From Callorhinus ursinus (taxonomy: Eukaryota > Chordata > Mammalia > Carnivora > Otariidae), in assembly GCF_003265705.1 (NCBI RefSeq), contig NW_020313168.1:5649862-5713861 (forward strand): DNA of 64,000 nucleotides. Direction: 5' to 3'. The notes beneath the pieces are model-generated. The model was not told where the DNA came from. It saw nothing but the letters and a program-made list of their open reading frames with translations, and did no database searches. How positions within the stretch are numbered: the first letter of the stretch is position 1; each line of letters begins with the position of its first letter. Shown here one piece after another: positions 11,480 to 55,616 of the stretch. The position numbers and the translations under genes were made by a program.

Positions 11480-13296
11480 ACTGGTTATGACTTGATCCAA
11501 GTGTTTAACAATTGGGGCTGTTAAGTCTGACCATACATCACTGTGATAGAATGTGGGCTTTTTCAAGGGTGAAGATACAAGTCTTAACCACAGTGTAACT
11601 TACAGTTTCCTTAAAAAAAAAAAAAAAAAAAGTAAACCTGGCAGCTATAGAATACACTATGTGCATTTATAATAGCTATTTTATATATTGTAGTGTCAAC
11701 ATTTTTAAATTAAATGTTTTACATTCACATGTGGTGGGGAGTCTTGTCATTAAGGTGTGTGTAATTTAAAGTCCAGTTGGTTTTCTCCTAACTAGACTGC
11801 ACTTGTTTTCATAATAGTAAAATGCTTTGCAAAGTATACCTTGCATAAGTCCTCATTCTACCACATGTTAACTAATCCTCTAGCTGATTAATGCAAACAC
11901 TAATGGGGGGATTTTATTTATAAGGGCTCTAGACTATAATACAAGTTATTCACACCAGCATCATCTGTTAATATTTAAACTAGTTAGTGCAGCTTTTCTT
12001 TGTGTAGTGGTTGTTCTCATAACTAGGTTAAGTTTTTCTCTACCAAGAGGAAACAATACCGAAGTTCTTTTCCTTGTGGAGTTTGTATTATAATAACCCT
12101 TAGAGTAAACTTGCTGTGGGGGAGGGGCACACAACTCCAGCTTCTTGAACCTCTGCCAGTTGAGATGGTGTCCAGTTAGGTTACATCTGATACATGGTCC
12201 TGGGAAAAATCACTTTATAGAGATGGCCTTCCAAGTGGTTTTAAAAATTACCCTTCTATTGAAATCTTTAGGTCAATTATGTATGTTGACTAAGTTTACA
12301 AATAAACTTGTTTATTCAACTAAGTGTCAAAAACCTACATTGAATATACAAAGTTTAAATACATCCATTATCTAGTTTCTTTGTATCCTGAAGTTTGAAC
12401 TTAGTTTATACCTGGTTTTGCTCCGTAGACGAAGGAACCATTTATACACAAAAGTAATTACAAATTTCTTTGTACAAGTTATTTTAACACAAGTCCACAA
12501 GTATAGAACTCTTTGTCTAAGCTGCTTTTTTTCAGTATAAAGCTAGTTTTCTTGACCAGTGATGGTCCACTATATGCATAGTATCTAGATGTCAGCAAGA
12601 CATGGGCACAAGAGCCACTGGTCATCAGACAAGCATTCTGTGTATTTGAAGCTGGTAGCTATAGAAAGATGGTTGTGCCCTAATAATGTAGCTTCTGTTT
12701 TTTTTAAAAAATGGGTTTCAAATTCAAGGGACTTAGGCAAGCTCTAGGATAGGTTTGATTCTTGGCAACTTAGTGGAGTCTTCATTGAGGGATCAAAGGT
12801 GGAGTCCGATATATAACGAACTGGTTTTCTAGAAGGTTCATCATAACTAGCTCTGGAACAGTGACTTCCCAGTTCTGATGATCTCAGCATTGTGCTTCTG
12901 AAGGACATTGGTGTGATCCTGGACGGTGGAATGTGCTGTGGAGTACCTTGCAGTGTTGGAGTACAAGTAGACTTTCACTGTGGTGATGTCAGTTTGTTAA
13001 GTTTACTAGTTGTGATAACCCAAGTGGGGTGAAACGTCTACCCCAGCACATCTTCTCTACATCCTGATGTAGAGGTTTATGGGTTTTACTGGGCAGCTGG
13101 GAATCTGCTGCTTTAAATAGTGCAGCTTGTGCTTCCAGACATGAGCATACTTAACCCAGAAGGCAAAAATATCTTTTGGTTCTAGGAAGCTGCCCACACA
13201 GGATAACCCTGGGTTTAGATGATGGGACAGAACTCTGTAAGGAGAAAAAAGCTGGAGCTGATGAAGGTATCCTGTGCCCTTAATGGTTGAGACAAA

Positions 13297-13302
13297 AATA
13301 AA
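13297..13302 (+). terminator. H3-3B: Distal poly(A) signal, H3-3B
   Basis: AATAAA followed by GTTTTTGAAG. A second AATAAA lies at 13371-13376. Either could end the long transcript. Confidence 0.65.
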
Positions 13303-16221
13303 GTTTTTGAAGTTGAGACTATTCCATCTTGTTAATGGTCTTCATTTGAATTGATAACATCTATTTCACAAATAAAATTTCCTCTGGGGAAATGCCTGGA
13401 AAGTTGCCTTCTGACTCCCGCTGGGGGTGGGGGGAGTGCATTCAATAATGACAGGCAGACCCCCTATTCTGGAAGGTGATACGTGTCACAATTTGCTTAG
13501 GACAGTGCCAGGTGATGCCTGTTGAACCCGTGTATTAATAGTGCATTTCTTGACTGTCAGCGGACTTGGTTTCGGCCAGACCAGTTTTGTTGAGGGCTGG
13601 AAGTGCCAGCATCCTGACTGTCCCGGCTACCAGGAGATCTGAACCAAGCCATTGGTTGCCCTTAGCCTGTGCCCTTAAGGTAGCTGAAGGGCCAAGTTGT
13701 TGGTGAAATTGCTGGTCACAAGCTAGGTCCATCTTCATGAGGGTGACCCCCATTGCTCTCCCTCCACACTTGTTTGTCCTGTTTCCCCTTTCACCCCCTC
13801 TCCCCTGCGAGGCAGTTAACACTTTGTAATTGTGGACCTGTGGGCCCATGCTGCTGGGTCCGTAAAATAGCCCTGCTTCACCCCTAAGCTGGTCAGTATG
13901 TAGACTAGATGATTTAGACAACACAAGTTACATCCTATTTACAAAAGTTAAGGTGGTAAAACTAGAGAGCCAAGCACTTCAAACCCGGCTTACTTCCAGA
14001 GATCTGCGCATGCACAAAAAGTTAATCTCCATCACACCCCCTGAAGGAAGGAGAGCAGTTCTGGGAGAGGCCAGCAAGGGCCACCCCATGCCCCTTACCA
14101 GGCCTCCCAGCCCCCTAGGGGCCTCTGCTGCCAGCCAGAGCGATGTCTCCGAGTGTAGGGAAGCAAGTTCTGAGCCTACTGGCTGTACGGGAAGTTTAGT
14201 CTTTCCCACTCATTTCCTCAGTCATTCCTCAACTGTCTCCCAACAGCGGTCTTCCCTGGGGCTCCCCCTACCTGGGTCCTTGCAAGCATTGCCTGTGGCC
14301 TGGTGGGCATTGGGGCTGGGATCTGTGCAACAGTCGGAAAGCAGGCCCCACTGGACCACTTTCAGGTAGGGTAGTAGAGGGTAGACACAGTCCAGCTAGC
14401 CGTCTGTCATGGGGGTGGGCAGGAAACTCAGGCTTGCCCTTCAGAGACTGCAGGATGGGGCCGGCCTGTGTTTGGGAGCCACAGCTGAGGGCCAGACATC
14501 AGAGCCTCAGGCCTACGGCCAACCTAGCCTGCCACGGGGAAAGGCGAGGTGCACAGTGTGCACCACACCCATCTGCAGCTGTTCTCTCCCTGGTGGGGCT
14601 GTGGTCCACTGGGCATAAGAGCTTTGAGTTCCCACCCTGCACATCCGGTCCCCACCCCTACCTCCTCATCCCTTGTGTTGGGAGCACTTCAGAGTCCTCT
14701 CACTGAGGCGATCACAGCCCATGTCCCTCAGTCCTGACTCAGGCACTGCTAGAAGAACACAGCTGAGCTGGCTGTGCCTTGTCTGGGCCCCACAGTCCCT
14801 TCCTTCCCTCACCCCAATGGTGGTCCCACCTGCCCCTGTGGACATTCCTCAGGGGTGTCCATCCAGCTGGGCCTGGCTTTTGGCCAGGAACTTCAGCACA
14901 AACAGCTGACCTTCCAGCTGCCTTCCTGAGGGCAAGGCTAGGGGAAGGAAGGAAGAGCCAAGCCCCTGCCCAGGTTGCTAACCCAAATCCTACACCACCC
15001 CCAGGGAGAAGGTTGAAAGTGCCCTCTTGGGCCAGATGGCTGGCCTTTTGGCTCCCTGACCCCTTTGTCAGCATGTGTGGGGAATGAGCAAGGCAGCTGG
15101 GACAGCTTTTGAGTTTATACATAGAGGGCTGTGCTGTGAGGTGGGGCCAGAGCCTGATGTCCTCCCTCCCTCCTGGGGGTGCCTGTTCTCCGTGGCTCTG
15201 CTAACTGCCCAGCAGCCCCTGACAGTGAGGGATTCCGCCCAGAAGCCACCATTGTTCCAAGCAGCATCATGGGACTTTTCTGTGATGTGGTGTGCCCGTT
15301 CTGGTGTCCTTGCCTGAGCATCATGCCCAGTGTCTGCCAGGGGCCGGGACTGTTGGCCAGGCACACCCAGGAGCAGCATTTCTTAGCCTTCTGCCCTGAG
15401 CAGAGGACCTTCCTCCTCTACACCCTCCCCCACCATCGCCCTTCCCCATGGAGGAAGCTAAGTGTTCTGCAGTCACCCCCTCTACCAGGGAAACAAGGGG
15501 AGGGGGACTTGGTGAGGCTATGGTCCCTGAAGGGGCTATAAGGTCACACATGACTTGGAAAGGGTGCTAGGTTCTGGGGTCTTAGCTCCAGCAGCTGCCA
15601 GCTCTCTTTCAGAAAGCTGCAGTTCTGGAATGCACACAGGCAGAAAAGGAGAAGTCCGTCTCGACACCAGCAATACTACTGACAAGAAGGGCTCTGGGAA
15701 GGGAGGCTGGTGGGCTGCAAGCTTAGGGGGCTTTAGGTGGCCTTTTGCTGAGGGATCTGTGAGGGACCGTGCACGTCCCCATGGAGGTGATACCCGGGCT
15801 CCATTAGCCCCCACTCCCCCTCCTACCCTCTCTGTTGGACATGCTGGGCCTCAGGATCTTTCCCCATAAGCTTCTCACTGCCTGGTACTGAGCCAAGAGC
15901 ATCAGCAGAGGGGACAGGTTGGATTTGGGTCCAAGGCCCAGGCATCGTGGGCGTGAGGGTCTTGCTACAGCCTGCAGCCCTCTCCCTCCCTGGCACCGTG
16001 CCTTTGGTCAGTCTCAGTCCTCATGCCCACACCCTATGGCCTGGAGGCCTGGACCAGCTGCAGTGCCCAGCGCAAGGTGCAGGAAGAGATGGTTGTGGCC
16101 CTAAGCTGTCCCCAGCATCTTGTGAGTCTGGATTTCTCCCCGACCATCAGCACGGTGGTCATCAGCCTAGAGGGCGGGAACTTCAAGGACATGGTGGGGG
16201 CACCAAATAAAGACAAAGCCT

Positions 16222-16411
16222 GGGGCGCCTGGGTGGCTCAGTTGGTTAAGCGACTGCCTTCGGCTCAGGTCATGATCCTGGAGTCCCGGGATCGAGTCCC
16301 GCACCGGGCTCCCTGCTCAGCGGGGAGTCTGCTTCTCCCTCTGACCCTCTCCCCTCTCATGTGCTCTCTCTCTCTCTCAAATAAATAAATAAAATCTTTA
16401 AAAAAATAAAT
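16222..16411 (+). repeat. CanSINE
   Basis: Full element flanked by a perfect 16-base duplication, AAATAAAGACAAAGCC, at 16205-16220 and 16412-16427. It is directly followed by a second element at the same target. Confidence 0.96.
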
Positions 16412-16429
16412 AAATAAAGACAAAGCCCG

Positions 16430-16600
16430 GGGACTCCTGGGTGGTCAATCGGTTAAGCGTCTGCCTTCAGCTCAGGTTGTGACCTCAGGGTCGTGGGATC
16501 GAGTTCCACATCAGGCTCCTTGCTCAGCGGGGAGTCTGCTTCTCCCTCTGCCTGCCGCTCCCCCAGTTTCTGCTCTCTCTGTCAAAAAAAAAAAAAAAAA
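16430..16600 (+). repeat. CanSINE, second insertion at the same site
   Basis: Starts GGACTCCTGGGTGG and ends in an A run. The duplication AAAGACAA(A/G)GCC occurs before it (16412-16427) and again after it (16601-16613), so this second SINE used the same target sequence. Confidence 0.93.
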
Positions 16601-17029
16601 AAAAGACAAGGCCTGAAGCTGGCCCCTCTTAGCAGGAGGGCAAGAAGTTCCTGATGCTCCGAAGGCAAGGCCTGAGTCTTGCCTGCTTTTGGAGTCATGC
16701 CTGGCACACAGCAGAAGCTCCAGACATGTTTGCTGACCGACCCGGATGGCCCTGGCAGCCATACAGCACAGCTGGCTGGATCTGCTCCTGCATGGGTGGC
16801 AAAGAATCAGCCCAATTCCCAAGAGCTTTGGTTCCTGGCCTGGCTTCCAAGTCGGGAGTGTTCCCTGTAGAAACCGGGGCTGCTGTGGCCTGAGAGAGCA
16901 GCTGCCCGTGCCCCCCTCCTCAATCCCTTATTTCAGTCTGAACTGTATGTCTTCACACCTTAGTAGGCAGAAGCTGCAGCTGGTCAGGATGCTCCGGAGG
17001 ACAGGGTGGTGGCTGAGAGGACAGGCTCA

Positions 17030-17195
17030 GGGGCAGCTAGGCTCAGGTTCAAGGCCCAGCTCTCCCATTTGGATGAGTTCCTTTACCCATCTGTGCTTCC
17101 CTATCTGTAAGATGGGAATAAAAAGTTATTACCTAATAGGCTTGCAAGGATTTAATGAAATAATCTGTGCACAGCATGATGACTAAAAATATTTA
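17030..17195 (+). repeat. MIR SINE
   Basis: Shows the MIR core in order: GGTTCAAGGCCCAGCTCT, TACCCATCTGTGCTTCC, a TCTGTAAGATGGGAATAA part and AGGATTTAATGAAATAAT. Diverged, ancient. Confidence 0.75.
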
Positions 17196-17731
17196 ACAAC
17201 AGAAGTCAAGGGCACTGACCAATCAGAGCACATCCTGGTAGTAAACAACCAGTACCCCAGTATAGGCTGAGTATCGGCCCTGACACCAGGGCTGACTATA
17301 AGCTCGCTATTTGTATTATCAATATTACAGAAGCTGTTATCATTAATATTACAGAAGGGCAAAAGGGGTCCAAATCAGGAGATAGGTCAACCCTCCCCTA
17401 TCGGGGAACAACCACAAGGAAGCTCCCAGAATGAGTGAGAGGGTGGGCCATCTGCGGAGAGCAAACATGTTCAGAGAATATCTATAGATATTAGTGTGGG
17501 AGACGTGGACCCAAGTCCCCTCAGGGAACCAGGCTGTGATTGCAACAGAGGAGCCAGAGTGTGGCAGGGTTCCCAGCCCTTAATGGGTGTCCCCATAAGG
17601 TGCCACCTCCCCCCCACCCCAGTTCTGTCACATCTGGCCAGGAAAATGGGAGGGAGGGCCAAAAGTCAGAGGTAGACTTCCTTCTGAACAGATTTCATGT
17701 AACATGCTAGATGGGATTAAAAAACTGAGTA

Positions 17732-17936
17732 GGGCACCTGGGTGGCTCAGTTGGTTAAGCGACTGCCTTCGGCTCAGGCCATGATCCTGGAGTCCCGGGA
17801 TCGAGTCCCGCATCGGGCTCCCTGCTCAGCGGGGAGTCTGCTTCTCCCCCTGACCCTCTTCCCTCTCGTGCTCTCTATCTCTCATTCTCTCTCTCTCTCA
17901 AATAAACAAATAAAATCTTTAAAAAAATAAAAATGT
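17732..17936 (+). repeat. CanSINE
   Basis: Full element with the GTTGGTTAAGCGACTGCC head, a (CT)n tract and AAATAAACAAATAAAATC. Confidence 0.95.
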
Positions 17937-18324
17937 TATCAACTTTAAAAAAAAATGAGAGTAAACACATCTTCCAAATAAAATCAATGTTTCAGAGTTC
18001 ATCGGTGAGCAAACAGGAGCACTGCCCCTCGGTCAAAGCCAGGTTCTCCAAGAACAACCAAAACAATACAAAGGATGAACATGGGCAAATGGATGTGTTT
18101 TCCGTCAAACTGAAACAATGGAAATAAAAAGGATAGAGGCCTCGCAGGGATTCGGATTCCTCCTCGCTCTTCTTACTCAGATAGCTCTTTCCTCCTCCAG
18201 CAGAGCACTTAGCCAGAGGGGGCCAGATTGTGTCTTCCTCTTAGCTAGAGCCATGAGAGCCTTTTATCTTTTATCTGGCCAATTGCACAGGAGAGTCCAA
18301 TGTTATCTGTTCAATTAATGGATG

Positions 18325-18520
18325 ACCGATAATAATAGCAAACATTTATTCTGTGCTTACTAAGTGCCAGGTGCTGGGCTGAGCCCTATGTGAAGATTAG
18401 CTCGTTCAGTTCTTTTATAACAGGAATCACTTGCCCCATTTTACAGATGAGAGACTGAGGCTCCAAGAGGTCCCGTCATCTTCCTGAAATCACACAGATC
18501 TCAGATCACACAGATAGAGA
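18325..18520 (-). repeat. MIR SINE, reversed
   Basis: TTTATTCTGTGCTTACTAAG, TGCCAGGTGCTGGGCT and CCATTTTACAGATGAGAGAC are the reverse complement of the MIR 3' part. Confidence 0.8.
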
Positions 18521-18728
18521 TTTTGGCAGAGATATGGGCTCAGGACTGTTAGACGTCAAAGCTCAGGTAGGTAAAGGATTCACAGAGAAGGGGCTGCTTC
18601 ATGCCACACTTCTCCAAGAGTGATGCCCATTGGAAGGCATGGTTTGTGAGTTTAATCCCATTTTAACCAGCCCCAAGGGCCACTCATTGTCTTGTTTTGT
18701 TTTGCCTATGCCAAAAAACGCTTTACTG

Positions 18729-18911
18729 GTGGCGCCTGGGTGGCTCCGTCGTCAAGCGTCTGCCTTCGGCTCCGGTCACGGTCCCAGGGTCCTGGGATAG
18801 AGCCCCGCAGGAAGCCCGCTTCTCCCTCTCCCACTCCCCCTGCTTGTGTTCCCTCTCTCGCTGTGTCTCTCTCTGTCAAATAAACAAAATCTTTAAAACA
18901 ACAACAACAAA
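18729..18911 (+). repeat. CanSINE
   Basis: Full element with a perfect 16-base duplication, AAAAAACGCTTTACTG, at 18713-18728 and 18912-18927. Confidence 0.96.
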
Positions 18912-18984
18912 AAAAAACGCTTTACTGAGGAGTGCTCAAAAGGAGCAGGCAGGCCATCAGATGAAATTTGGAATCATTTTCTCA

Positions 18985-19416
18985 GTTTTTTTTTAAGATT
19001 TGTTTATTTTACTTTATTTTTTAAAGATTTTATTTATTTGACAGAGAGAGACACAGCGAGAAAGGGAACAGAAGCAGGGGGAGTGGGAGAGGGAGAAGCA
19101 GGCTTCCCGCCGAGCAGGGAGCCCGATGCGGGGCTCGATCCCAGGACCCTGGGATCATGACCTGAGCCGAAGGCAGACGCTTAACGACTGAGCCACCCAG
19201 GTGCCCCAAGATTTGTTTATTTTAGAGAGAGAGAGAGAGAGAGAGAGAGAGCACATGTGGGAGCAGGAGAGGGGCAGAGGGAGAGAGAGAGAATTTCAAG
19301 CAGACTCCCTGTGCCGTGTGGAGCCTGACTCAGGGCTCCATCCCACAATCCTGAGATCATGACCTGAGCCAAAATCAAGAGTCAGGCACTTAACTCATTG
19401 AGCCACCCAGGTGCCC
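18985..19416 (-). repeat. CanSINE, reversed, interrupted
   Basis: Older reversed element with a (GA)n tract and head GAGCCACCCAGGTGCCCC at its right end. A younger copy at 19012-19207 sits in its A-tail region. Confidence 0.88.
19012..19207 (-). repeat. CanSINE, reversed, nested
   Basis: Complete reversed element inserted into another CanSINE. The 17-base duplication AAGATTTGTTTATTTTA lies at 18995-19011 and 19208-19224. Confidence 0.94.
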
Positions 19417-19429
19417 CTCCCAAAGTTTT

Positions 19430-20660
19430 AAGAAAATAGTTTTGAGATATACCACACATACCATACAATTCACCCATTCACACTATAAAATTCAGTGGTT
19501 TTGGGATATTCACAGATATGTACAACCATCACCACAGGCAATTTTACAGCATTTTCCTCGTCACAAAGAGCGCTCAGTACCCTCAGCTATCACCCTTTAT
19601 CCCCTCCATTTCCCTCAGCCCTAAGCAACCACTTATCTCCTTTCAGTCTCTGAAGATACGCGCCTACTCTGAACATTTCGTATAGATAGAATTGTACAAT
19701 TTGAGGTCTTTTGTGACAGCTTCCTTTGTTTACCATGTTTTCAAGGCTCAACAATGTGGTACCATGGATCGGCCTTCACTCTTTTTATGCCTGAGTAAAA
19801 ATCATTGTATGGACATGCCACATTCTCTTGATTGATCCATTTGATTATCCAATACTTTTTTTCTAAGTTTCTTTATTGTTTTTAGTAATCTCTACACCCA
19901 ACGTGAGGCCTAAACTCACGACCCTGAGATCAAAGAGTCCCATGCTCCACTGGCTGAACCAGCCAGGTGCCCCAGGTTATTGCTACCTTTTGATTAATGG
20001 CAGATAGTGCTGCCATGAATATTAATGTACAAGTTTTATGTGGACATATGTTTTCAATTCTCTTGTGTATATACTTAGGAGTGAAATTGCTGGGTTATAT
20101 GGAAACTCTATGGTTAGTATTTGGTGGAGATACTTAACTGTTTTACATTCCCACCAGTGTATGAGGGTTCTGATTTCTTCACATCCTCACCAACACTTGT
20201 TACCGTGTTTTTATTTTAGCCATCCTACTGGGTATGAAGTGGCATCTCTCATTGTGCATTTGCTTTGCATTTCCCTAATGACCAGCAATGTTGAGCACCT
20301 TCTCACGTGCTTATTGGCCATTTGTATATCTTCTTGGGAAAAATGTCTGTTCAAGTCTTTTGCCCATTTTAAATTATCTGTCTTTTTTTGAGTTGTAAGA
20401 GTTCTTTATGTATTCTTGATACAAGGCCCTTAAATATATGGTTTGCAAATATTTACTCCCATTCTTCGGATTGTCTTTTCACTTTCTTGATGGTGTCCTC
20501 TGAGGCACAAAAGTATTTAATTTTGATGAAGTACAACTTATCCATATTCCTTTTGTCTCTTGTGCTTTTGGTGTCATATCTAAAAAGCCACTGTCTAAGC
20601 CAAGGTCACAAAAATTTACCCCCATGTTAATTTCTAGAAGTTTTCAGAGCTGCATTTTTT
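19430..20660 (-). repeat. L1 LINE 3' end
   Basis: Read on the minus strand, this is the end of ORF2 and the 3' UTR of an old mammalian L1. Marks include CATTAGGGAAATGCAAAGCA, TGGTGAGGATGTGAAGAAAT, CCCAGCAATTTCACTCCTAA and GTATATACACAAGAGAATTG. It is broken by frameshifts and by the short CanSINE at 19855-19974. A further L1-like piece follows at about 20660-20770. Confidence 0.85.
19855..19974 (-). repeat. Short CanSINE inside L1
   Basis: Reversed short element: AGTAATCTCTACACCCAACG, ACTCACGACCCTGAGATC and AACCAGCCAGGTGCCCC. Confidence 0.88.
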
Positions 20661-21309
20661 TAAACTGAAGTGTAAATAACATAGTGTTATGTGAGTTTCA
20701 GGCATACCATATAACGATTCAACAATTCTATACATTACTCGCTGCTCATCACCATATAAGAGTATCAGAGCTGCATTTTGGGCAACCCCCCGACAGACCC
20801 CCAAGCTCTATCCCTGGCCACAATACTCCCCGAAGCCCCCACCCTAGTCCCAAACAGGCTGCTTACATTTCAGCATTTCTGCTCCACAGTTTCATATAGA
20901 TGCAACCGTGGACAGCTGTCCAGGCAGGGGTTGGGGCCAGCTTAAAGGTTCAGGATGCAGGCTGGTGAAAGAGGAGGTGGTGAGTGTCAGACTCTGCATC
21001 CAAGGCTCAAGGCTGAGGAAGCACCTGCTGAGGCCAACAGTCCCACCCAAGGTGGGGTGCTGCCACTGGTCCTTCCAGGAGAGGCCATCTACTACCACTC
21101 TCCTTAAGTCTTCCATTGCTAACAGCTGTGCTGGCGGAACCAGTCTAGAAAAGCGGCCTGTAAGAAAGCGACTCCCTGGTCACCACCAAATTGGCTTTCC
21201 TTATCTCAATTTACACTGCGTGCTAGGCCCCTCTCAGAGACTCATGATCGGGGTCTGGTGACCTCACAGTGGCAGGACTCTAGGACCTAGGAGAGCCCTT
21301 TGGGAAATC

Positions 21310-27283
<5,974 letters not shown>

Positions 27284-27383
27284 GGCACTCCCCGGGGATG
27301 GCACCCGGTGGGCATGGGGCCTGCCAGGCAGCAAGTCACGAAGCTCCAGGCCTCTGGCGCCTGCCCTCTGCATCTGGGTGCTC

Positions 27384-27389
27384 AATAAA
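27384..27389 (+). terminator. GALK1: GALK1 poly(A) signal
   Basis: AATAAA 101 bases after the stop codon, followed by CTTGTGCCTCC. Cleavage is expected near 27405. Confidence 0.9.
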
Positions 27390-27541
27390 CTTGTGCCTCC
27401 CACCATGATGACCCACCTGCCTGCCTCTAGAGGTGGGTGTGTGCTTGGGTATCCGAGGAGCTGTGTCAGAACTGCTCCCCTGTTCTGTGCAGGCACTCCC
27501 TGGAAGAACGGACAGGGCAGAGCCAAGCGGTAGCAAGATCT

Positions 27542-27547
27542 TTTATT
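27542..27547 (-). terminator. ITGB4: ITGB4 poly(A) signal
   Basis: AATAAA on the minus strand (TTTATT on plus), about 300 bases after the ITGB4 stop at 27851. It lies only about 150 bases from the GALK1 signal on the other strand. Confidence 0.9.
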
Positions 27548-27850
27548 AAGTGCAGAACAAAGCTGGGCCTTTGTCATGCTGCTCCCAGCTCTTTGGTTAC
27601 ACACAAATAGGCTTGGGCCCTGGGGTAGGGGACTTGCAGCCAGAAGGGTCTTCTGGGACCTCTGCTCCCTTCATTCCTCCCAGAGGACACCTTCCCTCTG
27701 CTCTGTAGCCAGAGGTACTGGCCCTGTGATCAGCATGCGGGTGTGCCGGTCTGCGAGGGGTCCAAGGATGGAGTAGCTGAGCCACAGCCAGGGAGAGGAG
27801 GCAGGGTGGGGGCCCAGGTTCCAGCACACTGTTGGGTAAGGGTGGGGGGC

Positions 27851-55616
<27,766 letters not shown>

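Larger units (their letters stand above)
11150..13320 (+). other. H3-3B: H3-3B 3' UTR
   Basis: AT-rich, repeat-free sequence of about 2.2 kb between the stop codon and the distal polyadenylation signals. Its length agrees with the long UTR known for H3-3B. Lack of transposons across 2 kb in a repeat-rich window suggests constraint. Confidence 0.7.
13400..21300. other. Intergenic region between H3-3B and GALK1
   Basis: About 8 kb without a supportable gene. It contains seven CanSINEs (two stacked at one site, two nested), two MIRs, a reversed L1 3' end with a short CanSINE inside, and unique GC-moderate sequence at 13.5-16.2 kb. Open frames in the unique part lack recognisable domains. Confidence 0.65.

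Noticed and set aside
13953..16210. Open frames of 60-138 codons between H3-3B and GALK1
   Set aside because: Overlapping frames on both strands, no domains and no matching splice pattern. Nothing supports a gene.
19430..20900. Open frames of 60-117 codons as small genes
   Set aside because: They lie in the reversed 3' end of an old L1 and adjoining repeats, and read across frameshifted LINE sequence.
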